The notes beneath the pieces are model-generated. The model saw nothing but the letters and a program-made list of their open reading frames with translations. It was not told where the DNA came from and did not search any database. Positions 46,410 to 58,180 of a DNA stretch of 64,000 nucleotides are shown in pieces. The translations under genes and the position numbers were made by a program. Source of the stretch: Boswellia sacra (taxonomy: Eukaryota; Streptophyta; Magnoliopsida; Sapindales; Burseraceae); NCBI GenBank assembly GCA_013180625.2, contig SNVD02012978.1, forward strand, positions 186,001 to 250,000. The letters are read 5' to 3'. Position 1 is the stretch's first letter. Every line of letters begins with the position of its first letter.

Positions 46410-48365
46410 GGTGAGTCTTATTAACCTATGTTGAGTAGAAGGTGTGCTTAATTAGATTGCAAAAATTTGCAGCATGTAAAGTGCATGCTAATCCCAGAAG
46501 TCCCCTCAACCAGTTTAGCAAACTGTGGTTTCATAGTTGATTCTTTGCACTTTACAGCTTTTAGTTCTCTTAAGGATCTGAACCAAAGCTGAAGAAGAAG
46601 AAAAACAGTAATAACCGGACTGCTCTAAATTTTGAGGAATGTTTGACGTGGGATAGAAATGAGTAATTTCAACTTTAAATTAATCATAGTAAAATGCATC
46701 AAGTCCGCTACCTGTTGCTCTTTTTTTATATTATTTTCCCAATTTATTACATAATTTTTTTAATTCTTTAAACACAATATTTCCTTTGTGCAATTTATCA
46801 TCTAACTTATTTAATTCTTTTAACACAATACTTCGAACAATGAACATGATTTGTCCCTGCATGAAAATGTCTTAACTGTCATCGCTTTTGATAACTTTCC
46901 TTATTTCTAAAAACATACATATTACCACAGAAATGATATTATAAATTCATTTTGTTTATTAATCCTATTATTAAAGAAATCATTCCAGCAACGGATTACA
47001 ACAAGAGTGTAAAACGATTTTTGAAGACAACTACACTTATCAAATGATTAAATGGTTATTGGTTCATTAGTCAGAATCAATTGCTAATTGATTTTTGAGT
47101 ACTTCCATCCTTAACATAAATTAATGTTTGAGTTCAATCAGTTTCCATCCAAGATATTCCTTCTTCTGAAATTTTTATCAATCAGGATTTTCTTATTTAG
47201 TTGTTATATTGTTGATTGTGCGATTAATCAAATTTTGAATTAACAACAAAAATGACTTATGGTAACATGCCATAACTGCTACCATATGTGTTTGTAACAT
47301 TTTTGTGCATGCTATGATAGGCCAAGCAACTAAAAATCCATAGAATCAGTAGCATTTATATAAAGTTATGAATAAACTATGGATAGCATCTATGGAAAGT
47401 TATGAATATCTTTCTATAGCATTTGTTTTAGGCTATAAATGATCTTGTAAGTAACAGACATTAGTTTCTCATAGCAAATACAAAATGCTACAAGTAACCT
47501 TTTCGTAGAATATATAAAATGCAATGGAAAACTTTATGCATAGCATTTTGTTGATGTTTTAGATAATATACATTAGTTGCTATAAGTAAGTTTGTCATTA
47601 CAACTTTAAAATACTACAAATAAGCTTTATGTATAGCATTTTGTTGTTATGACTATTACAATTTCATACGTGAATCATACTTGAACAATTTCTAAATGCT
47701 CTTAAAATAATTTGACAAATATCTTATTCATAATATTTCATCAATGATCAATGAAAAAGTTCGTACATATTTTTTTGTCTCAAAATACCCATAAACAAAA
47801 AAAACAATTATTAAGTAATGAAACCCTCTCATTTGATTTGCACTAGCAAACAAAACATCTTCATAGGAAGTCACAAAACGAAATGTAATTTGCTTTACTT
47901 CACAACATTTCTTCACTAAAGTTCTTAACCACCTTGCTTGCTTTGTATAAACCTGAAAGCTTCACAAAATAACCACCTTAATCATGAACATAATTAAAAA
48001 TTTTGGTTCTCGGTTAATGTTGTACACAAATGGTAGCATTTATAAAATGCTATAGATTTAATATCATTTAATTGCATTTTATGAATGATACTAATTCAAT
48101 ACTTTTGTAGCTTTTAAAATAAATGCTATATATATGAAAAGGAGATAGTGGCAGAAAATAAAATGCTACCTTTTAAATTACATATATATTATAGAATTCT
48201 ATTCTAAAATGTTATTGTAAATAAAATTTTAGTAGTCTTATTAAAAAAAAAAAATGCTACAATGTGATGCCACTAAATGTGTTATTTATTGTAGTTAGGC
48301 TCTCCTAGATTGAAAAATGGCTTCTGACATTTATGAAATTCAATGAACAACCTTGTGTTTAATTA
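46410..48365 (+). pseudogene. Shredded peptide deformylase 1A remnant
   Basis: AATCCCAGAAGTCCCCTCAA and CCAGTTTAGCAAACT near 46495 match intron 1 of the intact deformylase gene at about 50872-50910. At 46574-46648 a decayed exon 3 follows (SEPKLKKK, then NRTALNFEECL), and intron 3-like sequence continues to about 47190 (GAGTTCAATCAGTTTCCATC). A last piece near 48315-48360 (GACATTTATGAAATTC) matches sequence just before exon 4. Exons 1, 2 and 4, carrying motif 1 and HExxH, are gone. About 1.1 kb of unrelated AT-rich DNA (47190-48310) interrupts it. It is the oldest-looking of three deformylase copies here. Confidence 0.7.
47190..48310. mobile_element. DNA-transposon-like insert rich in TAGCATTTT/GCTAC motifs
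   Basis: This AT-rich stretch interrupts the deformylase remnant. It repeats short words such as TAGCATTTTGTTG, ATAGCATTT, AATGCTACC and GCTACAA on both strands, like subterminal repeats of CACTA-type elements. I found no clean CACTA ends or target duplication, and no transposase. Confidence 0.3.
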
Positions 48366-50290
48366 ACTCCAATATCTCATGGTTGATGAAATTATTATAA
48401 TAACTATATGATTAATTTTCATCCCCCTCATTTTTCATGTCTTTAATCCAAAACTTATTTATACATCAGAGGCAAGTTATCATATACATCTAATAACACA
48501 TGCTTTAGTTTCAATTTTGAAAAGTAACATAATTTATATAAATTTAACTCATGCAACACAGCTCTCCAGTTTTATATATGATCACGAGAAGTACAACAAT
48601 TGCAACATTTGAATGATATATAAATTAGGGTAATTTAATCAGAGATAATAATTATAATTCAATTTTTGAGTTTTTGTCAGTCATGTTTTAATTCTTAATA
48701 TGATACAGTAAATTTGTAAAATATTAAATTCTTTGAACTTATATTTTTTACATTAATTTATAATCATTAATTTCGGTTGAGAAGTATTACAAAATTTGCA
48801 ATTTGATTCTATTGAAATTCACATAGAAAGGATTCACTCAACTTCTTCTATTTCAGGGTACGCTTTAGTACAAGAAATTTTCATATAATTAATAGGACTT
48901 AAATAATTAGAATCATTAAATTTTATTTAAATTAAATATGAGGAACAAAGTATCATATAAAAAAAAATTGCTTTTAGTTAATGTCTCTTAATAGACCAAT
49001 ATTCGCAATTTGGAATTTGTTAACCATTTGTGATAAAACAGTTCATTAATCTTTATCAATAAATTGTGATTAAGTTGCATTAAGATAATAGGTCAGTTTT
49101 GTTTCATTTGTTTAATTATGATCAGTCGAAGAATAACAATTATGTAATTTGAATGATATAGATTAACATTTAGATCTAATAATTGGAGCCCAACTTGAAG
49201 TCTTTATCATTAATTGTTAATAGGATACAATAAATTTGTAAAATTTTTATATTTTTTATAACAAGTTATAACTATTATCTCCTCCAATAATAAATTGTAA
49301 GAAATTTGTTAAATAATTTTCTAAGTACATTAATCATGGTAGAAGGATCATCAAATTATTGTGTATACATCATACAATAACATTATCTAAGAAATCATGG
49401 TGTAATATATACGAAATCATGTTGTAATTGCAATTACGATTGGCATTACTGCCTACCAGAATGTAATATATTATATCTCTACAATAAATTAATTAAGACA
49501 ATTATGTCAAATTTCATAATTTAAATTTAGATGTTAATTAACTCCAATATCTCATAATTATAAAATTATTATAACACCAATTTGATTCATTTTCATCCTC
49601 TCCCCTCAAATGTCCAGGTCTATAATTCAAAACTAATTTATAGGACCCTAACATAGAATATTTTCAGTAACAAGATGTGAATGACTTGTGAAGTATTTTA
49701 CGCAATAAGATGTGAATGACTCATTCTTTACAGGTATAAAAAATAAAATAGTTACTCATACAATATAATTAGAGAAGAGCTCTCAACTCTCGACTTTTTC
49801 ACCATTTGAAAATAATATTATTTCATTTCAATGATGTAAATTAGAATGATCTAATCATATCCAATGCGAAGTTGAAAATGTTGTTGAGTTTATAGGACTC
49901 AATGAATTTGGTAAAATGTTAGACCATTTTAACTTAAATTCTTATATTACTTCATAATCATTCCTCCCTTATAATTTAAACTGTATTTAATTATAATAAT
50001 TAGTGTCAAAAACTTATTTTATAGTAGTCAAACCCAAATCTCACTTGAATCAATAACAATTATAAACATATATGTTTGGAATTTTTTTTTTTTTTGGGAA
50101 AAAAATAACAATAATCCAGTTTGAGTTTCCAAACTTTGCTTTCTTTTAGGAGTAGTCCAATATGAGGCTTGAGCTCTAAACCCAAGTCCCAGCAGAAGCC
50201 CAAGCCCATGAACAAAATGGAAAATGGCAATTACGTAATATTAAGTTAATCAAAACCATTTGGAAAAACCTCTCCTAATCCAAAACCACG

Positions 50291-52727
50291 ATGGCCATGG
50301 ATTCCATCCACCGGTTCCCAGTCCGTCTGCTCCCCATAACCCTTGCTCAAAAGCACCTGAAACCCGCCCCGAATTTTATACCAACCCGAACACCCGTTTC
50401 AAGACCCGAATCCCAATATAATGTCCCATTCTCAACGACCCGGAAATCTCATTCGTCTTACACAATCAGAAGGGCAGGTTGGCTTCTGGGTCTGGGAGAA
50501 AAGAACAAAGTGAGCCTGCCCGAAATAATAAAAGCTGGTGACCCGGTATTGCATGAACCGGCCTGCGAAGTTGACCCGGAGGAAATCGGGTCGGAGAGGA
50601 TACAGAAGATCATTGATGATATGGTTAAGGTTATGCGGACGGCTCCTGGTGTTGGGCTTGCTGCTCCTCAGATTGGAGTCCCATTAAGAGTTAGTGTTGA
50701 TTAAATTTTGCATTTTTGGATAATAGGTTGTATGAAAATGTGTTGAAAGTGGTTAAGCTGATAGTTATGAGTACAATTTATTTGCCTTTTGTTGGTTAGT
50801 TTTGTTAAGATATGTTAAGCGGAAGGTGTTGTTCTTTGTAGGGTAAAAAATTGCAGTTTGTAATGTATACGCTCATCCCCAGAAGTGCCCTGAACCAGTT
50901 TAGTAAACTAGGGAGTTTTTTTCCTTTTTTTTTTTCATCAAAATGTTTTTGATGAATCATGAAATGCTGAGTATGAATTTGGAGCAGTGGAATGGACTAA
51001 TATGTAGCTTGTGTGGATGGCCATTGATACCAATGTTGTTCAAACAATTCCCTTAATTTGTAACAGAAGGTTTAGAATAACTTCTAAAGTGCAGAACTCG
51101 AAGGTTCACTATCCATACAAATAATCTTATTAATTAGTTGTTTGCTTGTTTGTTTCTGTTGGTTAAACCAAAAGATAGCATGTTTGATGATGGATCTGTT
51201 CTATACTAGAAGAATTTCGTTTTGTGTTGAATTTTTTGCTTTCGAGGAGCAGTCATGGTACACCACAGTTGACATTGATGAATAATTATCTTAGCGCATT
51301 GGGATCGCTAACTTATGGAAAGTAAATCAATCAATGAATATTTTAGGTTAATGTGTAATTTGGTGCATATGCAAGAAAATGTTTGAAAGTATTTGTTGTA
51401 GGCATGCATCAGACAAATGAGAATTAGGACAGTGGCCATAAGTTCAAGTTTCAATCAGCCAAACCAGTCATTCATCCTAATGCTGCCAATATTTGAATAA
51501 TAATAGCTATTTAATTTTCATTTCTTCAGATCATAGTTTTGGAAGATACCAAAGAATATATCAGTTATGCACCCAAAGAAGAAACTAAAGCTCAAGATAG
51601 ACGCCCTTTTGATCTTCTGGTATGTTAGTATATCCAATGACATCTTTATCCTTATTCCTAGAATTTTCACTTTACAGTTACAGTTACAATCTATTAGTTC
51701 TTTTGAGGCAGGTGATTCTGAACCCAAAGCTTAAAAAGAAGAGCAACAGAACTGCCCTATTTTTTGAGGGATGTTTGAGGTAAGATAAAAATCAATTAAC
51801 TTGAACTATTCATCATAAAATTTTTCTTTCTAATCCTTGTTGCTTTCTCTTGTTTATTGTATCTTATATTAAATGTGATGAGTTATCTAAAAAAATTTTA
51901 TTCTCTTAACTTCAATATTTCCGAGGATGAATTTATTTTTTACCTGCATGCTCATGTCCAAAATCTTCACCCTTTTTTTCCTTTTACTTTTGACTTCCCA
52001 TATCCATCGAAACATATTGCTACAAAAATCATATTAGTAGAGATGGTTGGAGTGTGTTAGGATGACCTTACAGAAATTGTATTAATTTTATTCTGCTTTC
52101 CAAAACACTTGAATTATAAAATATTTCATCAGGAATGAAGTCCGCAAAGTAAAAGATTCATTAGTTAAATAATAAACATCGTGAGTGGTGCTCATGTCAT
52201 TGATAGGAGAAACAAGTAGTTGATTATGAGGAAGGCATGCTTAGTTTTGGTTCTTTCACCACTAACAAAATTGAGTTCAATGAGTTTCCATCCTGAAAAT
52301 TACCAATGTGTCTAAAGTTCTTGTCCAAAAAAAAAAAAAAAGGATTTGCTGAAAATGGAAATGATGACTTTGACATTTTATGAAATTCCATTTAAGAACC
52401 TTGACTTTGATGTTGCCAAAGATTTATATTCTCTGTGGTTGTTATTTATTACATTTTTCCCCTTTCTTCTGTTATCTATATTGCAGTGTTGATGGATACC
52501 GTGCAATGGTGGAGAGATATCTAGATGTTGAGGTCACAGGTTTGGGTCGTGATGGCCAGCCCATCAAAGTAGATGCAACTGGTTGGCAGGCTCGGATTTT
52601 ACAGCATGAATGTGATCATCTAGAGGGAACTCTCTATGTTGATAAGATGGTACCAAAAACATTTAGAATCACAGATAATTTAGACTTGCCTCTTGCTGAG
52701 GGGTGCCCGAAGCTTGGGGTTCGCTAG
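50291..52727 (+). CDS. PDF1A: Peptide deformylase 1A, organellar
   Basis: Four exons: 50291-50689, 51530-51619, 51712-51779 and 52487-52727 (798 nt, 265 residues), GT-AG introns and matching phases. The enzyme removes the formyl group from N-formylmethionine of newly made organellar proteins. All three family motifs are present: [10 protein letters not shown] (120-129), EGCLS (182-186) and HECDH (226-230). The cysteine of EGCLS and the two histidines of HExxH bind the metal, and the glutamate is the catalytic base. About 75 N-terminal residues rich in R, S, P and T and poor in acids form a transit peptide. PDF1A-type enzymes act in mitochondria and in some reports plastids. Two decayed copies flank this gene. 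Confidence 0.95.
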
Positions 52728-53257
52728 CTCATGTGTTAGAGCTGAAGTGCCAATCCGCAGAACAAGGATGAAGGTCTCAATTTGAGATTTATGAGATTTA
52801 TATAATTGTTTCAGTAACGCTTCTGCTTCTCTGGAGTAGATTCAGCTGACAACATTTGACGCCCTCATGCTTTTGTCACTAGATTATCTTTGGTCTAGGA
52901 AATGCAGGGAAAGTTTTTTTTTTTTCCTTTATTTCACTGTATTTCCTATTGTCAATAAATTGTTTAGCCATTGCAGAATGATTTGTAGCAGTTGTAACTG
53001 TTTGTATTGTTCTGTTGAAATTGGCTCAGGTGCATTGCAAATACAAAGACTTCTATAATTATATGTTAAGAGAAGGCTCCAACCGTCTACACATCTACAG
53101 GCGCCAAGCCAATGGATGATCAACTATCCTTAGATTAATGAAGGGGCAAGGTTCTCACAAATGTTAATGATCCAAATCTCAATGTAAGTGGATCCATTAC
53201 TGTAATTGACTCATCATCCCAACATGGATATGATCCAAGTCCTTGGATCTAGCGGCG

Positions 53258-53690
53258 TAGTAAGAAATTTTTTTTTAGAGGGGTTAAAAAGATTTTTAAG
53301 AAATTTAGTGAACGATTTGAAATGGATGTAAAAAAAAAAAAAGGAGTTTATAAAATATATTTGTATAGAGATATTAATATGTAGCTCAACTTCACTAAAA
53401 AAGTAAAAATGAAAACTTATATTACATATTTCTATAGAAATAACAATATATAACTTACATTATACAAACCTAAATGATTAATTTATCTTAATATCATAAT
53501 AGTCTCGTTATTATATTTATAGATACCAGATTATCTTTTAAGACTTGAGTTGGACTAATTTTAATTGTTTTATCAATAATTTATATGATTTTATTTTTTA
53601 ACAATAATATATATAATATTAATTATTTTAAAAAAAAAAAACTTTTGGAGGGTGGTTGTGCGCCCCCTGTTGGCTCTGCCCTTGGTTGGA
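53258..53690. mobile_element. Probable non-autonomous transposon fragment
   Basis: The left part reads GCGGCGTAGTAAGAAATTTT, then TTTTTAGAGGGGTTAAAAAG. The right part reads AACTTTTGGAGGGTGGTTGT, then GCGCCCCCTGTTGGCTCTGC. Poly-T next to GAGGGG at one side and GCCCCC next to GGCTCTGCC at the other are recurrent in plant transposon debris. No coding capacity is seen, and ends are approximate. Confidence 0.35.
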
Positions 53691-54395
53691 TAACTATATA
53701 ATTAAGCACAACAAGAAAAGGGAGGTTCAAATGCGCTATATATTGATTCTATATTCACCTTTAATTTTACATTAATTTGTGGTTGAACACTTAAAAATGA
53801 ATGAGAGAATGTTAGCAGAAGATAGGAGAGGCTCATGATCATGATCAATGGCGCTAGCTACCACAGCTCCATATGAATGGAATGACTCATCTGCCTACTC
53901 CATTTCCGTATTATATATATGTAAAGTTGTAACCCTCTCTCAGGAAAAGCAACGTAGGCAAAGCGGTAACTCTATATATATACACACACACATATACTGC
54001 TCTTCTCGTTTGGAACCTTAGCAGGGACTGGATGTCTTTCTGGTGAATCACAGTAGCATCTTCTTACTAGTGCATCCCATTTGTATCATTGTTTGTATTA
54101 TTATTATATCGCTATAGATGACATGAAACGAGGACCCCTTGCCGACGGTGCCAATTAAGGCCAAAAAAGGGGCAGTTGCCCCTTCTCAACTTTTCAAAAT
54201 TTCTAAATCCTTCGTATATATTTTATAAAATAATTATATTGCCCTTACTTTTTATAATCCTATTAAGCCGTATTTCTTTCTTTAAGCCTGTTAAAATCCA
54301 ATATATGTTAAACAAAACTCATCATCATGTTTCTTATCTTTAACCAATTAAAAGATTCTTAAAACTAATTAAAGTTCATAACTTGACTCTTAAAA

Positions 54396-54932
54396 AGCTA
54401 AAAGTAAAAACTTCCTAAAATAGCCCTTTATTTTCAAATCTAAAGTCTAAATAACCATCTTCAATAATTCTTTTATGATTAAATATGGGTTGATTAAATA
54501 TGGGTTGAGTATCAACAACTTCTAACAACTCTTTTATTTCGTCTCGTTATACAGTTATATACCCTAATCATTTATAAGAGTGTGTGTAAATATATATAGA
54601 TGTGTATTGATCTAATTAGGAATTGATAATTCATAATATATGTAAGAAATTATATAAAAAAAGGTTATTACTTTTCACTTAAAAAGTTAAAAGTAAAAAC
54701 CTCCTACAATAACCCTTCATTTTCAAATCTAAAATCTAAATAACCATATTCAATAATTCTTTTGTGATTAAGTATCAACAACTTCTAACAACTCTTTTAT
54801 TTCATCTTGTTATAAAATTACATACACTAATCATTCATAAGAGTATGTATAAATATATATAGCTGTGCATTGATCTAATGAGGAAGTGATAATTCATAAT
54901 ATATTTAAGAAATTATATAAAATAAGGTTATA
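54396..54932 (+). repeat. Tandem duplication, two ~250-285-bp copies
   Basis: Copy 1 (about 54396-54668) and copy 2 (about 54682-54932) share AAAGTAAAAACNTCCTA, TCTAAATAACCAT, AACTTCTAACAACTCTTTTA and TGATAATTCATAATATAT in the same order. Confidence 0.85.
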
Positions 54933-55213
54933 AATCTTTTCCTTTATAATTTAAATTTTTTAGTTAAATTTTTTAGTTAAGTTATAAATTTGTGATTAGC
55001 TCCGCATTCATTATTAATGTGATGATTGTGAGATCAATGAAGTTAAAAGGTTATCATTTTTACTTATACCAATTCAATAATTTCACAATTATAAGTTTCG
55101 AGCGAATATTTGGCCATGGATTTATGCAAAATTATCTAGATATTTATTTCGTATATGTATGTTTGGCTAAAAGAGAGATGATAAGTGTATGACTAAAAGA
55201 GTGATAGCTCTAC

Positions 55214-55382
55214 CAATAGTGCTAAGCTGGAAAGATTACCTTCAGCTCCATTGGCTCATGAGCTAAAATATCTTGTACAATCTCATTATAATTGTTGCTA
55301 AGCTAGAAAGACCACCTTCAGTGTTGTTGGCTCATAAGCTAAAATATTTTATACAATCTCGTTGTGGTTGTTGCATAAACAA
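55214..55382 (+). repeat. Tandem repeat, two ~84-bp copies
   Basis: Both copies run GCTAAGCTRGAAAGA, CACCTTCAG or TACCTTCAG, TTGGCTCATRAGCTAAAATA, TACAATCTCRTT, GTTG, with few mismatches. Confidence 0.8.
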
Positions 55383-55839
55383 TTGTAGAATCTATATTCT
55401 TCCAGAACAATAACAATTTGTTTTTTAATCTGAAGTCTAAATATAACTGGATATTTGTTTTCAAATTTCAAGTCTAAATAACCATATTCAGTATCCCTCT
55501 TTTTATCTCCAATCAAGATCAAACGCTTAAGTAAAACAAATTTATGTTCATAGTATGATTATGTGAAACTTATTACTTTTTGAAATCGCCCCGCCGCCCC
55601 CTCGCACGCCCCGTTTTTGACCGTTCTACATGTACAAAGAAACCTGCAACATATGATTTGTTAAAGCTTGAACCTTGTTGTGATGCATCAAAAATATGAA
55701 CGTTAAGAAGCAATTTACCTCACACAAATATATAAATTTAGGCAGGGTTGTCAAAATTAGAATGTTTATATTATTATCCGAATTTTGAAGGTGAAGGTAA
55801 CCGTCGATGTTAATTAGATTATGTAAAAAGTTTGGTTAA

Positions 55840-57530
55840 ACCCTTTTGCCATTCAAAATCACCTAAAATCTGTTCTGATATTTATAACAACCCAAATGCC
55901 CATCTCACGACCCGAATACCTTCTCAACAACCAGAAAATCCCACGTTTAAAGAGTTGGAGGCAGGTAGGCTTCTGGTTTTGGCCCTGGGAAGAAAGGGTA
56001 AAAGAGCCTGCCAGAGTAGTAAAAGCAGGCAACCCTGTTTTACACGAACCAGCCCAAAAAGTTGACCCGGATGAAATTGGGTCGGAGAGGATACAGAAGA
56101 TCATTGATGATATGGTTATGAGAAAGGCTCCTGGTGTTGGGCTTGCAGCTTCTCATATTGGAATCCCATCAAGAGTTAGTTTATATTATATTTTGTTTTT
56201 TTAAGCTATGTGAGGCAGAAGGTGGTGTTGTTTAGAAAGGGAAAAATTTGCATATTGTTATGTATATGCTAATTGTCCAAAAGTCTCCTGAACCTGTTAA
56301 GTGAACTCTAGTCAGATTTCATTCTGAAAATGTATTGTTGGATGAATCATGAAATGTTGAGTATGAATTTGTAGTAATGGAATAGAGATGGACTGATATG
56401 TTTGGATATGTCGACAGTCATTGATGCCACTTTTGTTCAATGGAAGTAGTGTTTTTGTGGGCTATGGTTTAAAACATGAACATTTTAGGTAACTTCTAGA
56501 TTGCAAAACTTGAAGGTGGACATGTCATTTTAGATAATTTTAATTACATTTCTGCAGATCCTAATCTTGGGAGATAAAGAAGAATATATCGGTCGTTTAA
56601 CTAAGGAAGCAATTAAAGAACAAGATAGACACCTTTTGATCTTCTGGTATGTTAATATATCATACAATGAAATCTGTATCTCTATCACACAAGAAGTTTT
56701 GCTTTACAGTTACAAGCTGATGCTATTAGTACTTTGAGGCAGGTAATTCTGAACCCAAAGCTTAAACTGAAGAGCAACAGGACTGCCCTATTTCTTGAGG
56801 GATGTCTGAGGTGAGATAAAAACGGTTAATTTCATCTCCGCAGCATACATTATTTTCTTTCGAATGATCTAATCTATATTGCTTTGCAATGACACAAAAG
56901 ATTTCAAGTTCAAGCGCTACTATCTTTTACACGGTTCAGAGGTGGAGTTGTTTTTGTGCCTCTTCGCACACATTCAAAATCTCTTTGTTTCCTTGTTGCC
57001 TCTCAACTTCCAACAGCTACGGAAAAGTACTGCTACGGAAATCATTTTGGTTTATGAGACTTTCAAATCACATCCGAAATTCTTGTCAATCAGGATATTT
57101 CTAAATTTGGAAATATATTGTAGGTTAGCATGTAGACTGATAAAACTTTGAGTTCACAAACAATCAGGGATTTTCTAGACATGGAAATTATTATTTTGAC
57201 ATTCTGAGATTGAATTTAGAACCTTGAGTTTGATCTTCCCAAGGTTCATATTGTCTGCACTTGTTAATTTTGTTTTTCCCTTTTGTTGCCATATATTGCA
57301 GTGTTGATGGATACATAGCAATGGTGGAGAGATATCTAGACACTGAGGTCACCGGTTTGGGTCGACACGGCCACCCATCGAAGTAGATGCAGCTGGTTGG
57401 CAGGCAAGGATTCTACAGCATGAACGTGATCATTTAGAGGGAACTCTCTATGTTGATAAAATGTTGAGAACTGCAGACAAATTTGAAGCTGCCTCTTGCC
57501 CAAGGGTGCCCCAAGCTTGGGGTAGGGGTC
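55840..57530 (+). pseudogene. Peptide deformylase 1A pseudogene
   Basis: The exon order of the intact upstream gene is kept. An exon 1 part (55896-56174) encodes [20 protein letters not shown] and [10 protein letters not shown]. The N-terminal transit region is mostly missing and motif 1 is changed from AAPQIG to AASHIG. The exon 2 part (about 56559-56648) has lost one base, shifting its frame. The exon 3 part (56743-56811) is intact with EGCL. The exon 4 part (57302 onward) has also lost a base, after GLGRHG, and then meets a stop; HECDH has become HERDH. Introns also align. It is a genomic duplicate rather than a retrocopy, since introns are kept. A functional product is not possible. Confidence 0.88.
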
Positions 57531-58180
57531 CACTAGGTCATGCTTCGACCTGAACGGCTTATCTAGAGAAACAACCGATATTTCTATCAGGATCACTTCC
57601 TAAGTGTACAAACATCTCTGCAATATATAATACGTACCAAATTACAATGCACTCCATAAGCGATTTATCAAGGTTGAACCTTGCTACGTTACATCAATGG
57701 TGGAATGATTATTCTCGTATTAAGCCATAAACTTATCTATATCATGTACAGTAGTCCAATAAATCCATGAGTAGCCAAGGGTCATTTGTGTTTAGTCTAA
57801 CTGAAATTATGCATAGAATAAACAAGTCACTGCAAAGTTGCCTGTATTAATGTCTTATTCCACTAGTCCTTTGATCACTTGAATAGATTTACAAATAATT
57901 TTCCAAACAATACATTATGAGCTACAATAGCAATAGCAGAGTTGACCGGAATATGTACAAATTTGCATATTATATAAAACAATAATCACGCTAAAAAAAT
58001 TCCAAATTTGTGAGCTGTGTGACCGTTATACTCATTGATTGAGCTGCTAAAGAACAGCAATAAAGCAATACATTGCTGCAATGAAATTTGATTCCGGTAT
58101 AGTCCTGTCCCATACCTGCACTAGAAATGAGCTCCTGGCATGGAAGTTTGTTTAAATACTCAGAATAGACTGCCCTCTCT
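57531..58180. other. Intergenic; 3' flank of the polygalacturonase gene
   Basis: Nothing beyond the expected 3' UTR of the minus-strand gene is visible. Confidence 0.5.

Larger units (their letters stand above)
40879..50290. repeat. Diverged long-unit repeat array, right segment; no intact gene
   Basis: Motif M1 (AACTCCAATATCTCAT or one-base variants) recurs at 41001, 43143, 44375, 45162, 46148, 48365 and 49540, always on the plus strand. Motif M2 (GATGAACTCAAC-like) recurs near 41925, 43672, 45778 and 48830. Inside are a 2-kb tandem duplication, a MITE, a peptide deformylase remnant and a DNA-transposon-like insert, listed separately. Open frames at 42497-42739 and 44738-45142 (minus) share VFKDVHAKIQG-like words because they lie in the duplicated segment; I cannot assign them to a family. 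Confidence 0.6.
52728..55850. other. Intergenic, AT-rich, with local duplications
   Basis: No gene is supported. It contains a probable non-autonomous transposon at about 53258-53690, a two-copy ~285-bp tandem duplication at 54396-54932 and a two-copy ~84-bp repeat at about 55214-55382. GGGGCAGTTGCCCCTTCTCA near 54168 is a short palindrome-like transposon end. Confidence 0.5.
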
